Counted from the first letter of the stretch, positions 33,141 through 43,045 are shown. The stretch: DNA of 64,000 bases from Candidatus Nitrosocaldus schleperae (GCA_013538805.1 JABXGR010000004.1:59924-123923); one strand, 5' to 3'. Program-made: numbers and translations. The notes: generated by a model not told the origin, from the sequence alone.

Positions 33141-34589
33141 CTAGTATGCCCTTGCAAAGTATGCTATCTTCATTGCACTCTTGTCACAGTAGATACATCT
33201 TCCTTCTTGCTTGTAAATTCCTTCATCATGGGAGTTGAATGGTATAACCCTTATATCAGCACCAGTCTCCTCCTTTATCCTCAACTCACACTCTTGTGAA
33301 CCACACCAGTACGCCTTTACAAAGCCATGTTCTATATGATCCTTGAACTCATCATAACTTGAGACAAAGAAGGTATGATCGTTAAGGAACTTGAGTGCCT
33401 TTTCATATAGGCTACGCTGTATATCCTCTAACATATTCGTTATCACATCTAGCAACTCCTCATCCCCTACACTAGCCTTCCTACCATCATTCCTCCTTAC
33501 GAGTACTACCTTGCCCTGCTTAACATCCCTTGGACCTATCTCTAGCCTTAATGGTATGCCCCTCAACTCCCAGTCATTGAACTTGTAGCCTGGTGTATAC
33601 TCCTCCCTATCATCTAGATGCACCCTGAACCTATCCTTAAGCATAGCATGTATGCTCCTACACTTTGCAATAACAGCATCCTTGCTCTCATCACCATAGA
33701 AGATTGGGATTATAACAAGTTGTATTGGGGCTATCCTTGGAGGCAGTATCAGACCCTTATCATCACCATGCACCATTACAACTGCCCCTATAAGACGCCA
33801 TGATATGCCCCATGATGTCTGCCATGCATAATGCTCTCTACCATCTTTATCTAGAAACTTTATGTTGAATGGCTTTGAGAAGTTCTGGCCAAGGTTATGC
33901 GATGTGCCCATCTGCAGTGCTCTACCGTCTGGCATCAATGCCTCTAGCGTTAATGTGTAATCTGCACCAACGAACTTCTCCTTATCGCTCTTGTATCCTG
34001 CTATAACTGGTATTGCTAGATACTCCTCCATTATCTCCTTGTATATTGATAGCATGAGCATCGCCTCCTGCTCAGCCTCTTCCCTACTTGCATGTACTGT
34101 ATGCCCTTCCTGCCATAGAAACTCTGATGTTCTTATCAATGGTTTTGTTGACTTTATCTCTGCTCTAAGTGCTGTATTCCAGAAGTTGATCTTCAATGGA
34201 AGATCTCTATAACTCCTTATCCACCTTGAGAATATCTCATAGGCTAGGGTCTCTGATGTTGGTCTCAGCGCTAGCCTCTCACCAAGTTCATCATTGCCAG
34301 CATGTGTAACCCAGAATACCTCTGGCTTGAAGCCCTCAAAGTGCTCAGCCTCCTTACTCAATAGACTCTCTGGGATGAGTGTTGGGAGGAATGCATTCTG
34401 GTGCCCAGTCTCCTTGAAGCGCTTATCTGCTACCTCTCTTATCCTCTCCCATATAGCATAGCCATAGGGCTTGAGTACGATGAAGCCCTTGATTGGAGCA
34501 TAGTCTAGAAGGTTGCTCTTAAGCACAACCTGTATGTACCACTCTCCAAACTCTACATCCTTCTTCACCGTAACCCCTAACTCACTCAT
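33141..34589 (-). CDS. proS: Prolyl-tRNA synthetase
   Basis: Class IIa synthetase of 482 residues, archaeal/eukaryal type. Motif 2 region LALRPTSETLAYEIFSRWIRSYRDLPLKI (in part), TSEFLWQEGHTVHASREEAE and motif 3-like GLILPPRIAPIQLVIIPI are present, with a C-terminal zinc-binding part (WCGSQEC; GRCIYCDKSA). GGAGGAAGGGAGGAG precedes the ATG. DedA follows on the same strand. Confidence 0.96.
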   Translation of the reverse strand: MSELGVTVKKDVEFGEWYIQVVLKSNLLDYAPIKGFIVLKPYGYAIWERIREVADKRFKETGHQNAFLPTLIPESLLSKEAEHFEGFKPEVFWVTHAGNDELGERLALRPTSETLAYEIFSRWIRSYRDLPLKINFWNTALRAEIKSTKPLIRTSEFLWQEGHTVHASREEAEQEAMLMLSIYKEIMEEYLAIPVIAGYKSDKEKFVGADYTLTLEALMPDGRALQMGTSHNLGQNFSKPFNIKFLDKDGREHYAWQTSWGISWRLIGAVVMVHGDDKGLILPPRIAPIQLVIIPIFYGDESKDAVIAKCRSIHAMLKDRFRVHLDDREEYTPGYKFNDWELRGIPLRLEIGPRDVKQGKVVLVRRNDGRKASVGDEELLDVITNMLEDIQRSLYEKALKFLNDHTFFVSSYDEFKDHIEHGFVKAYWCGSQECELRIKEETGADIRVIPFNSHDEGIYKQEGRCIYCDKSAMKIAYFARAY

Positions 34590-34640
34590 ACATCTTCTCC
34601 TCCCTTCCTCCAGTACAGTAATGTAACCATTTATATAATG

Positions 34641-34937
34641 TTAAGCAGTAGCAAGAGGCTCCCCCTTACAGTACACTTGCCCACTTATCCTGCTTATGAA
34701 GTTTGGGCATACATAACACTCTATGAAGTTAACATCCCTGCTCAGTACTGGGCATTCTACATACTCCTTCTTCATCCTTGATAGCATCTTTGCGCTTAAG
34801 CCTTTTATCTTCAACTTACCCTTATCATCCATCATACCCAAATCCTTCAACTCACTCTTTCCTGCTTCAGATATCCTTATGCTCTTACCCTCCTTCACCT
34901 GCACAACATACCTATGCTGTATCTCTCCCTCGCTCAA
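34641..34937 (-). CDS. Hypothetical protein, about 98 aa, with Cys-rich C-terminus
   Basis: The convincing part starts at LSEGEIQHRYVVQVKEGKS; I place a TTG start at 34937 because a TTATATTC box is centred about 26 bp upstream and the longer ORF (to 35024) only adds an atypical hydrophobic stretch. The C-terminal half has ECPVLSRDVNFIECYVCPNF and a final Cys, a possible metal site. No family recognised. It is divergent from the HAD phosphatase gene. Confidence 0.55.
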   Translation of the reverse strand: MSEGEIQHRYVVQVKEGKSIRISEAGKSELKDLGMMDDKGKLKIKGLSAKMLSRMKKEYVECPVLSRDVNFIECYVCPNFISRISGQVYCKGEPLATA

Positions 34938-35041
34938 TACATTGCTAGATGTATGTATAGAATATAAGCATTGATGAAGGTTATAGATGATGAGTAATAT
35001 GCTTACACTTATATAGTCTATCATTGCTGTTCATAGCAAGC

Positions 35042-35680
35042 ATGCTTGTAGTCTTCGATGTAGAAGGTGTGCTCTACGATGCAGAGTATCTACCAATGCT
35101 TGCAAGGTTGGTAGGGAAGGAGAAGGAGGTCATGGAGATAACCATGAAGGGTATAAAGGGTGAGATACCATGGGAGGAAGGGTTGCTAAGAAGGATAGAT
35201 GCTATAAGAGGCGTAGAGTATGATAAAGCATTAGAGATTGCAAGGAGTATGCCCATAATGAAGGGTGCAAGGGAAGCATGCTCATATCTCAAGAGGATGG
35301 GCTTCAAGATAGTTGCTGTATCAGGGGGGTTCACAATAATAACAGATAGGCTAAAGGATGAGCTCAAGTTGGATTATGTTGCTGCAAACGAACTAATATT
35401 CAGGGATGGGAGGCTTGTCGGTGTTGATATACAGGTTGATTCTAGGAAGGCAAATGCAATAGCGAAGGTGATAAGGGATTGGGGTATTAAGAAGGAGCAT
35501 ATAACCACTGTTGTTGATGGAGCAAATGATCTAACGCTCTTCGATATAGCAGGGCTCAAGGTTGCGTTCAATGCACAGAGTATAGTGAAGGAGAGGGCTG
35601 ATGTTGTTATAGATGAGAAGGATCTAACCCTCCTCATTGGAGTTATAGAGAGGTATTATGGCGCAGTGATAAAGCGATGA
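35042..35680 (+). CDS. HAD-superfamily phosphatase, SerB/ThrH-like
   Basis: About 212 residues. Motif I is FDVEGVLYD (DxE, as in ThrH-type phosphoserine phosphatases rather than the usual DxD), motif II VAVSGGFTII, and motif IV VVDGANDLTLF. A likely role is dephosphorylation of phosphoserine, but the DxE variant makes the substrate uncertain. The start is the ATG at 35042, 26-28 bp after CTTATATAG; the earlier ATG at 35024 lies too close to that box. Confidence 0.85.
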   Translation: MLVVFDVEGVLYDAEYLPMLARLVGKEKEVMEITMKGIKGEIPWEEGLLRRIDAIRGVEYDKALEIARSMPIMKGAREACSYLKRMGFKIVAVSGGFTIITDRLKDELKLDYVAANELIFRDGRLVGVDIQVDSRKANAIAKVIRDWGIKKEHITTVVDGANDLTLFDIAGLKVAFNAQSIVKERADVVIDEKDLTLLIGVIERYYGAVIKR

Positions 35681-35732
35681 TAGGAATAAGTGCTATTTAT
35701 TAAAGGCTAGTTAGGAGATTATCATTGTTGGT

Positions 35733-36509
35733 ATGAGAAGGGTAGAGGTTATACCTGTTGCAGTCAGTGATCCAAATGTTGCTAAAGGATACGATCTTGC
35801 ATCCTTGATACTTGATTCGCTAGAGGTTAACGGACTCTCGCTTGAGGATGGGGATGTTGTAGTAGTTACACAGAAGATAGTCTCCAAGGCAGAGGGTAGG
35901 GTTATTAATCTAGCAGATGTTATACCATCTGAGCATGCAGTAGAGATTGCAAGCAAGTATTGTAAAGATCCTAGAGTAGTTGAGGTTATACTTAGAGAGG
36001 CTAGGAAGGTAGTTGCTATAAAGGATGGGGTGATAATAACACAGACTAGACATGGGTTTGTATGTGCAAACTCTGCAGTTGATGGCTCAAATGTTGAGGG
36101 CGATAGCCTTACCATGCTACCATTAGACCCAGATGCATCTGCACGAAGAATAAGGGCTGGGTTGATGAAGGCTACTGGCAAGAGGATAGCAGTTATAATC
36201 TCAGATACGTTTGGAAGACCGTTCAGGGAGGGGCAGGTTAATGTTGCTGTAGGCATAGCAGGGATCAAGCCTTTGATCGATTATAGGGGTTTGAGGGATA
36301 TGTATGGCAAGGAGTTGAGGGTAACAAGTATAGCAGTAGCAGATGAGATTGCATCTGCAGCAGAACTAGTCATGGGCAAGAGTAAAGGAGTTCCACTAGC
36401 TATAGTTAGGGGTGTTGAGTATGAGTACTCTGATGATGCATCAATTAATGAACTTATAAGGGAGGAGAGCAAGGATATCTTCCTTAAGCTAGCATTGAAA
36501 ACTTTATAA
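35733..36509 (+). CDS. cofE: Coenzyme F420-0:L-glutamate ligase
   Basis: 258-residue CofE, which adds glutamates to F420-0 using GTP. Conserved text includes EDGDVVVVTQKIVSKAEGR, RHGFVCANSAVDGSNVEGDSL (in part), IISDTFGRPFREGQVNVAVGIAG and MGKSKGVPLAIVRG. It starts 52 bp after the HAD phosphatase gene. Presence implies F420-dependent redox chemistry in the organism; other cof genes are not in the window. Confidence 0.95.
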   Translation: MRRVEVIPVAVSDPNVAKGYDLASLILDSLEVNGLSLEDGDVVVVTQKIVSKAEGRVINLADVIPSEHAVEIASKYCKDPRVVEVILREARKVVAIKDGVIITQTRHGFVCANSAVDGSNVEGDSLTMLPLDPDASARRIRAGLMKATGKRIAVIISDTFGRPFREGQVNVAVGIAGIKPLIDYRGLRDMYGKELRVTSIAVADEIASAAELVMGKSKGVPLAIVRGVEYEYSDDASINELIREESKDIFLKLALKTL

Positions 36510-36631
36510 ATTAAAAGGCTTTTTGTTAAAGTTATAATTGGATAGAGGTGTCGTATGTTGATAGATTGATAGATGATTATTATCTTGGCACCTTACAAAG
36601 GCAAATATTTAACTACCTTGTAGTTACTCTT

Positions 36632-37144
36632 ATGAGTAAGACAAGGAGCAGGGTTGGAAAGGGTATAAGTCCTAAGATGGCATCACTGATAATACTGGTT
36701 GGTGTTGTAGTAGCAATAGTTGCAGTAAGCCTAATCATCTATGCTGAGAGGAGTAAGCAGGAGAACTATGTTATAGCCATACAGAGGCTGAATGCTGAGG
36801 CTAAGCAGATAACAGAGCATTACAATAATGAGTATGCACTATGGGAGAATGGATTGATAGATGATGCTAGTATGATAGATATAATTGATAGCATCATGAT
36901 GAGCCAGCAGAGGATAATAGATACTATGAAGAGCCTCAACGTCCCTGACATATACAGGGAGGCACATGAGTACAATGTAAAGTCTTTAGAGTATGAGTAT
37001 AAGAGTAATGAGCACTTTAAGAATTATCTTACTAGCAAAGATAAGGAGGAGTTGAAGAGATCAGAGGAGTTATTCCAACTCTCATTCGAGTATGAGATGA
37101 AGGCTTTAAGCCTATACAGGGGTAATGGGCTATTCCTACCATAA
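36632..37144 (+). CDS. Single-pass membrane protein with helical ectodomain, unknown
   Basis: A 170-residue protein from the ATG at 36632, which lies about 26 bp after an AAATATTTAA box; upstream codons to 36548 are in frame but before the promoter. A transmembrane helix (residues about 16-39, SLIILVGVVVAIVAVSLIIYA) is followed by a long helical domain with heptad-like leucines and many acidic residues. Function unknown; the layout is that of a signal anchor with a cytoplasm-facing short N-terminus. Confidence 0.7.
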   Translation: MSKTRSRVGKGISPKMASLIILVGVVVAIVAVSLIIYAERSKQENYVIAIQRLNAEAKQITEHYNNEYALWENGLIDDASMIDIIDSIMMSQQRIIDTMKSLNVPDIYREAHEYNVKSLEYEYKSNEHFKNYLTSKDKEELKRSEELFQLSFEYEMKALSLYRGNGLFLP

Positions 37145-37181
37145 GATAAAACATTAAATCTTACATCTAGCAACCCATCAC

Positions 37182-37502
37182 ATGCTTGAAGAGTTAAGGA
37201 GGAAGGCGATATTCCAGAATACTGTTGATGTATGGATAGCGTTATGCAGTGAGAAGGGTAAAGAGTGGAACAATGTACAAGGGTATAGAGCATTCATAAA
37301 CCACCTAATGAAGAGTAATGTTAAGATGAACAGGTTCCCCTTATGTGTAAAGGATACTGGAGGCTATGAGCGTAGCAGGGATAAGGTAGCACTTCTAGAA
37401 GCATTATCTACGATGAGTACTCAGGATGCCTTGGTATATGTTATTAAGCTGGATGATAATACTCTGAGCATAATAAATAGATTTGATCTTGATAGCATCT
37501 AA
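37182..37502 (+). CDS. Hypothetical protein, 106 aa
   Basis: Soluble, mixed alpha/beta protein (MLEELRRKAIFQNTVDVWIALCSEKGKEW...) ending in a conserved-looking strand-helix part (QDALVYVIKLDDNTLSIINRFD). Not recognised. AAAACATTAAATC at 37147-37159 is a suitable TATA box. Its stop overlaps the end of the convergent solute-binding protein gene by four bases. Confidence 0.65.
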   Translation: MLEELRRKAIFQNTVDVWIALCSEKGKEWNNVQGYRAFINHLMKSNVKMNRFPLCVKDTGGYERSRDKVALLEALSTMSTQDALVYVIKLDDNTLSIINRFDLDSI

Positions 37503-40342
37503 TAATTATGCGTTGGTATAGCAGCATCATATGTATATGATAAGCGCTTGAATGGTAGTAGTAAGATGAATGCAAGCATGGCAATGATTGCAATTAACAG
37601 TGTTATATATGCGATGGGGAACTCTGGCACGTATGTGAATGCAACCTCTGCCTTTTCATCTTCTCCATTTATGTTCTCTATTATAAGCATATAGTTGCCT
37701 TGAGCATCAAGTATGTAACTCTGAGTTCCTGTAACATTCTTCCTTAGCGTATTACTTAACTTATCCCCCTCAATAGCAAGTACAACATCATATCTAACAT
37801 CATCAAGAATACTGTCTTTATCATCCATTATGGATACAACGAACCTAGATTCCTTGCCTATCTCTGATGGGTACCAGTCTACCATAACCTTGTATTTGCC
37901 ACTTGTACTTACTGCAGTTAACTTTATGCTACCAGTGAACTCCCCTGTACCTATTATGTTTGTTGTGTATATATCTGGCTTTAATGCAAGGCTGCTTACT
38001 GCAAATACCTTCAACTCATTGGTGCCTTTAGATAACCTGCCAGTATCATTACCTTCAAGCCTTATCTCAAACCTACCATCACTTGCTGGTTTGATATGCC
38101 CATCTACAACAACATTACCATTCATATCCTTCATAAAGTAGTATATATCAACATCCTTGCTTGGATCAAGATCACCATTACCCTCTATCCTCACACTACC
38201 AGTTATTACAACATCCTTGCCTCGCTCTATGGTTAATGGTGCATTTACACTGCTTATCTTTGCAAGCATTGGTTGCTCAAAGATGCGCCAATGCCCCTGC
38301 TCAAATGGATAACTCGCATCCCTGAACGCCTTTATGACTATGGTCCTTGCTTCTGGGTTGTAACTCTCAAGGTAGAATGGACCATTGCTTATCATAGCAT
38401 GCTTCTTAGCATCTATCCATCCTATAGATGCACTGTATCTAGCATTAGCATCACTAACGCTTACCCTATCCTTTAATGCAACAGGGATTATATTTGAGGA
38501 TCTGAGCTGTGTTAGGGCATCCTTCACAAGTCTAGCATCATCAGCAATTATCAGAGAGAGCCATGGTATGTTCCTTGCATTTGCCTGAGATCTAGAGAAT
38601 GCTGCCTTTCCATCTGTAACAACCTTCTCCATTGCAGCATAAATCTCCCAAGGCATACTAGTCCATATACTTGCATAATCTGCTATATAGTTTGGATCGA
38701 AGTGCCAATAGTCAACATAAACCTCTACCGTATCATCATCTATGAACCTTACACCCTTTAACGTGCTTACAACCTTCTCTGCTGTTGCTGTGTACTCTGG
38801 ATCATATGTTGGGTCATCATCACCCTCCTTTGTACCCCATTCAAAGAGGAAGTATATAGCATAAAGGATATCATTCTTATCCATCATTATGCCATGATGC
38901 CACTTGCTATACTTCAGATCAAAGGTTACCTTGCTCTTTGCTTTAGTACCATCACCAACCTGCCTCCACTGCTCACTACTTGCATCCCATACTATTGCAT
39001 CCCTTGGCACATCAAGCCTGCCATCTGGACCCTTGCTCTCAACGCTCCATGTTGCCCTAACAGGTATAACATCCCCAGTGTATGGATTGAAGAATGTTGC
39101 TGGATCACTTATGGCAGCAGAGATCCTTGTTGAGTACCAATCTCTAAGCCCTCCAACAGGGTTCCATGAGCCTTGATATATCTGCTTCATCCCAACCTTC
39201 ATGACTCCTGTATCTGTCTTTGCATTGATTAGGCTGAACCTTCCAGTTATCCCTGCACCAAAGTCTTGAACCATGCCATCAACACCCTTACGCACTATGT
39301 ATGGGTCTATAGTACTTGCTATGAATATCCTTACAGACTCTTTAACACCAAGCTCTACACTCTTCCTTAGCAATGAGTCCCTCTCATCCTTCGATGCATA
39401 ATTACCTGTGAATATCCTCTCAGTAAGATCATCCAACTCCTTATTCTCATAGTTCCAAAATGCAGTATTCTTGAACCCAGGCATATTTGCAAACCATGGG
39501 GCATACATCTGTGCTGCTAATGATGTATCATATCTTGTGAATGCTGATCTCCCCCAACCTTCAGTGTATAGATGCCATCTCAACTCTTTAGGATCAGAGC
39601 CATATACCTCGTTGAATGCTTTATTAAGATCACCATAGATCCTCTCAACACTGAAGCCTAACCTCTCAAGGTCAGATGCTATTATCTCTCCTAGCGTCTT
39701 CCTCCTAGGATCATCACCCCTTATGAAGAACTTAACCTCTATAGGCTTATCATTGTAGTACCACTTGCCATCTGCTCTCTTAACTGCTCCAGCACCAATC
39801 AATGCTTTGCTTACCATCTCATCTGCTAGAGTTGGATTGTACTTGAACCCAAATGACTCTATAACATCTATAAGCACTATGTAATCAGGATCGAATTGAC
39901 CAAATGCAGAGTACATTGGTGCACCAAATCCCTTGAGTACTTCATTCACTATGAGATCTCTATCGATGAGGTAGTTCATTGCATACCTAACCTCCTTTAT
40001 AGAGAATGGATTGAGTGTATCATCTGCTGGTGCTGGGTTTAAGAGCAGGCTCAATGATCCTCCAGGAGCATCATATATCCTTATGTTAGGATCATCCTTA
40101 AGGCTCTGCACAAGATCCAAGGGGAGCCTCCAGAAGTATGTATCCAGATTCCTTGCTTTAACCTCATTTGTAGCAACGTTCTCATCCAGATAGTGGATGA
40201 ACTGTACCTCATCAAGATATGGACCCTTCTGCTGTTCTGCATATGCTTGTAATGGTAATGATATAAACAGTACTGCAATAAGCAACGATGATGCAATGCT
40301 TGCTCTCGTGATTTTTATATATGAACCTCTCCTATTAACCAT
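37499..40342 (-). CDS. Extracellular solute-binding protein (family 5) with permuted halves and VPEFP C-terminal anchor
   Basis: 947 residues from the ATG at 40342 (a CATTTAATT box is centred about 29 bp upstream). A signal peptide (residues 1 to about 38, ending AYA) precedes a region normally found in the second half of family 5 proteins (EVRYAMNYLIDRDLIV, residues about 117-131), while the usual N-terminal signature (FDLKYSKWHHGIMMDKND, about 474-491) comes later, followed by NGPFYLESYNPEARTIVI. Beta-rich Ig-like segments and a VPEFP motif (about 905) with transmembrane helix and basic residues (PEF-CTERM type) end the protein. No ABC permease genes are adjacent. Confidence 0.85.
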   Translation of the reverse strand: MVNRRGSYIKITRASIASSLLIAVLFISLPLQAYAEQQKGPYLDEVQFIHYLDENVATNEVKARNLDTYFWRLPLDLVQSLKDDPNIRIYDAPGGSLSLLLNPAPADDTLNPFSIKEVRYAMNYLIDRDLIVNEVLKGFGAPMYSAFGQFDPDYIVLIDVIESFGFKYNPTLADEMVSKALIGAGAVKRADGKWYYNDKPIEVKFFIRGDDPRRKTLGEIIASDLERLGFSVERIYGDLNKAFNEVYGSDPKELRWHLYTEGWGRSAFTRYDTSLAAQMYAPWFANMPGFKNTAFWNYENKELDDLTERIFTGNYASKDERDSLLRKSVELGVKESVRIFIASTIDPYIVRKGVDGMVQDFGAGITGRFSLINAKTDTGVMKVGMKQIYQGSWNPVGGLRDWYSTRISAAISDPATFFNPYTGDVIPVRATWSVESKGPDGRLDVPRDAIVWDASSEQWRQVGDGTKAKSKVTFDLKYSKWHHGIMMDKNDILYAIYFLFEWGTKEGDDDPTYDPEYTATAEKVVSTLKGVRFIDDDTVEVYVDYWHFDPNYIADYASIWTSMPWEIYAAMEKVVTDGKAAFSRSQANARNIPWLSLIIADDARLVKDALTQLRSSNIIPVALKDRVSVSDANARYSASIGWIDAKKHAMISNGPFYLESYNPEARTIVIKAFRDASYPFEQGHWRIFEQPMLAKISSVNAPLTIERGKDVVITGSVRIEGNGDLDPSKDVDIYYFMKDMNGNVVVDGHIKPASDGRFEIRLEGNDTGRLSKGTNELKVFAVSSLALKPDIYTTNIIGTGEFTGSIKLTAVSTSGKYKVMVDWYPSEIGKESRFVVSIMDDKDSILDDVRYDVVLAIEGDKLSNTLRKNVTGTQSYILDAQGNYMLIIENINGEDEKAEVAFTYVPEFPIAYITLLIAIIAMLAFILLLPFKRLSYTYDAAIPTHNY

Positions 40343-40386
40343 TACGTTATCTTTATAGAGCAAGATCAATTAAATGTTGTTGTATT

Positions 40387-41055
40387 ATGGGTATAAGTAG
40401 GTTACTCTTACTTAGAATGATACCATACATGGATGGACTCATCAGCATAGATGCACTATCATCACAGACTGGTATAAGCATAAATGTATGCAGTTCCATG
40501 CTCAATGACCTTGTAGGTAATGGTATAGGCAATATAGAAGGTGAAGGATACGTTAGATTCACACGTATGGATAGGATAAATGCTGTAGTACTTGCAATGA
40601 GGCTTAACGCTAGCATGGATGAGGTAGCAAGGGTACTGCACTGGCGAGACTTTGAGATGCTTGTAGGAGAGATACTTGAGGAGAATGGCTACTCCACATC
40701 AATGAATGTAAGGGTTAGAGCAAAACCAGGTTTAGGATCTAGAATGGAGGTTGATGTTGTTGGCATAAAGTCTGTTGATTGTAGGAATACAGCATTACTG
40801 ATTGACTGTAAGCATTGGCATTATATAAGTCCATCAGAACTTGCAAGGGTTTGTGAGAAGCAGGTTATAAGAGCAAGAGCATTCATCGCTGAGAGAAGGG
40901 ATGTTGATGATGCTATACCAGCAGTAGTTGTACTTAACTATACCCCATCCTTAATTGATGGTGTACCTATAGTACCAATAACAAGGTTGAGAGAGTTCCT
41001 GAACGAACTTTACTCCATAGATAACCTGTATGTGGTGAGAAGAGAGTTAAGTTAG
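40387..41055 (+). CDS. Winged-helix plus PD-(D/E)XK (Mrr-like) endonuclease-fold protein
   Basis: 222 residues. The N-terminal 85 residues look like a winged helix (ISIDALSSQTGISINVCSSMLNDLVGNGI). The C-terminal domain has DFEMLVGEILEENGYSTSMNVRV, then MEVDVVGIKS and LLIDCKHW, the D-(x)n-D/E-x-K pattern of restriction-endonuclease-like proteins (Mrr_cat/DUF2034 type). It could be a nuclease acting on modified or foreign DNA, or a repair protein; no methylase is adjacent. Overlaps the end of the convergent DUF2070 gene by 9 bp. Confidence 0.8.
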   Translation: MGISRLLLLRMIPYMDGLISIDALSSQTGISINVCSSMLNDLVGNGIGNIEGEGYVRFTRMDRINAVVLAMRLNASMDEVARVLHWRDFEMLVGEILEENGYSTSMNVRVRAKPGLGSRMEVDVVGIKSVDCRNTALLIDCKHWHYISPSELARVCEKQVIRARAFIAERRDVDDAIPAVVVLNYTPSLIDGVPIVPITRLREFLNELYSIDNLYVVRRELS

Positions 41056-42846
41056 AAGGTTATTTATGAATGTTGAGAGTATCATAACAATGAATACAAG
41101 TACACTTGCAATTATAGCTCTCTTAGTTATGCTCATTGCTCTATCTAATGCATATGAGTAGTTCCTGAACTGCTCCTCGCCCATTATCTTTATCACTGCT
41201 CTAGATATTCTAAATTCATACACTGCACTCCTTGCAGAGGCTAGTGCATCCTGGCTTAACCTAACCAGTGTAGATCTGAGTTCATCCCTGTTTGTTACAC
41301 TACCAAGGGGGAAGTAGCCCATCCTATTCCTTGCCCTACCAGATGTATAATGGGTATCTGATGTACATAACATAACATGCAAGTTATTTGATGCTACTCC
41401 TCTTACACCCTGCTCTATATACTCGCTCAAGCCCTTAACTGCATTATTTGCATCAACCCAGAGTATGAGCAGTTCACCATCAACAATGCTACCATCATCA
41501 TCAATAAGCACTGCTACAGCACTCATACCAGCAGGACCCATATCATCGCTATTATGCCATGCCCTTGCTACACCAACCTTGAACCTATGCTGCTCCATTC
41601 CCGTTAATGCCTTTAAGGTTCTCTTACATGCATCTATCATATCCTTGATCTCCTCGCTGCTTAGATCATCTCCCATGCAGTTATGTGCATCAACTATAAG
41701 GAGATCCTTGAACCCATGTTCAGATGCATAATGCTCAACATCATCCTTTATGCTCTTAGGTAGATCATCCATACCCCTTGCTGATGAGAGTAGCAGTAGT
41801 GCTACTCTACCAAACGCTATCCCTATTACCCTTGCATCGTTGACCTGAACCTCTACAGGCTTTGTGCATGTACTACCTTGCTCAACTATGCTATACTCTG
41901 CAAGTGAATCGATGAACCTATCTACCTCTTCCCTAGATGGTAGATTAGATGAGTGATCAGATATACCATGCATAACTGCAACTGTAGTATTGTATCTAGC
42001 ATGTATATCATATGGGAGGTTGCTACCTCCAACTGGGTAGAAGGGACCAGGATGGACATCTGGTAGCATAAGCATATCATACATACAGTCTGATTGGGCT
42101 GATTTATCGATAGCATGATCATCATCATTATTATTATCATCACGTTCCTTCCTACTAAATGCAAGTATCTTAGTATTAACCATAGACTGCTCTGCCTTGC
42201 TAGCCATTATTGATTCCATGAGCCTTGCATCTCTCTCTGTCCAGGCAAGCAGATAAGCCTGAAGTAACCTGAACGTACTATCAACCCCTGGCCTCCCACT
42301 CCTATCTGCCATGATGCACCATACAACCGCTATGCCTATAACTGCCATGCTTGTTGCTAAGGTTAAGGTATCCAACATCTGAATGATGGAATCATATGGT
42401 AGGAGTAGGAGTAGTATTGCTATAGGGGTTATTGGTGCTATCAATACTGATCTCTTTAGAGGTGAGCCAAACACAGATGTGAATATGCATAATCTAAGTG
42501 CTACTGCAAATACCATACCCTCAATTAGGAGGGTATAGTGGTTACCAAGTACTACTGTCAGCAGTATGCTTAGTACTAGAACTGAAAGCCAAAGCATGAA
42601 TGCAAATGCATTTGTATGATAAACCTTGCTTAACTTTGCTACTGGATGATCTTTGAGGAGCAGGTAATCCATCCTGAAGAGGAGCATTGCTATGCCAACT
42701 GCTAGGGGGATGAGCAGGAGATCTGCATCAACTATGTATGCTATAGCACCTATACATACTAAAGATATAAGAAGGGAGGTCTTATGTGATGATGGGTTGA
42801 TTAGTGTGAGTGAGAACCTCCTATGTATCCTGCTTACAGAATCCAT
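41047..42846 (-). CDS. DUF2070 family membrane protein
   Basis: 599-residue archaea-specific membrane protein. Hydrophobic segments fill residues about 25-180 (for example LLISLVCIGAIAYIV, LSILLTVVLG), then a large soluble domain with LPDVHPGPFYPVGGSNLPYD, VDAHNCMGDD and CTSDTHYTSGRARN, and a final helix IIASVLVFIVMILSTFI. The His/Asp-rich motifs suggest a metal-dependent hydrolase but no function is established. An Asn/Asp run is encoded by an ATT/ATC tract (42113-42142). It lies 25 bp downstream of the Sec61-beta gene. Confidence 0.9.
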   Translation of the reverse strand: MDSVSRIHRRFSLTLINPSSHKTSLLISLVCIGAIAYIVDADLLLIPLAVGIAMLLFRMDYLLLKDHPVAKLSKVYHTNAFAFMLWLSVLVLSILLTVVLGNHYTLLIEGMVFAVALRLCIFTSVFGSPLKRSVLIAPITPIAILLLLLPYDSIIQMLDTLTLATSMAVIGIAVVWCIMADRSGRPGVDSTFRLLQAYLLAWTERDARLMESIMASKAEQSMVNTKILAFSRKERDDNNNDDDHAIDKSAQSDCMYDMLMLPDVHPGPFYPVGGSNLPYDIHARYNTTVAVMHGISDHSSNLPSREEVDRFIDSLAEYSIVEQGSTCTKPVEVQVNDARVIGIAFGRVALLLLSSARGMDDLPKSIKDDVEHYASEHGFKDLLIVDAHNCMGDDLSSEEIKDMIDACKRTLKALTGMEQHRFKVGVARAWHNSDDMGPAGMSAVAVLIDDDGSIVDGELLILWVDANNAVKGLSEYIEQGVRGVASNNLHVMLCTSDTHYTSGRARNRMGYFPLGSVTNRDELRSTLVRLSQDALASARSAVYEFRISRAVIKIMGEEQFRNYSYALDRAMSITKRAIIASVLVFIVMILSTFINNLLT

Positions 42847-42871
42847 CTATACATCATCGCATCTATTTGGC

Positions 42872-43045
42872 TTATATTGGGAAGAGGATCTTTATGAGTA
42901 TGGATATGCCTATAAGCCCTGATGCTACAGCAAAGATTATCTCTGGTCTAACCTTTATGCCTTTGGTCTCATCCTCGAAGAACCTTAAGAGTCCAGCACT
43001 TGATGCTGGTAGAGGTGCGCCCTTCTTACTCTTCCTAACACTCAT
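42872..43045 (-). CDS. secG: Preprotein translocase subunit Sec61-beta (SecG)
   Basis: A 57-residue protein: MSVRKSKKGAPLPASSAGLLRFF, then KVRPEIIFAVASGLIGISILIKILFPI (given in parts). A Gly/Ala/Ser-rich basic N-terminus, the GLxRFFEDE stretch and one C-terminal transmembrane helix are the hallmarks of archaeal Sec61-beta. GGTATTTATCC lies about 29 bp upstream as TATA box. DUF2070 follows on the same strand. Confidence 0.9.
   Translation of the reverse strand: MSVRKSKKGAPLPASSAGLLRFFEDETKGIKVRPEIIFAVASGLIGISILIKILFPI

Noticed and set aside
34938..35024. N-terminal extension of the 34641-34937 protein
   Set aside because: The added residues are hydrophobic translation of AT-rich promoter DNA, and TATA-like boxes lie within it.
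35711..36268. 185-codon minus-strand ORF opposite cofE
   Set aside because: Shadow of cofE; Thr/Ser-rich with no recognisable motif.
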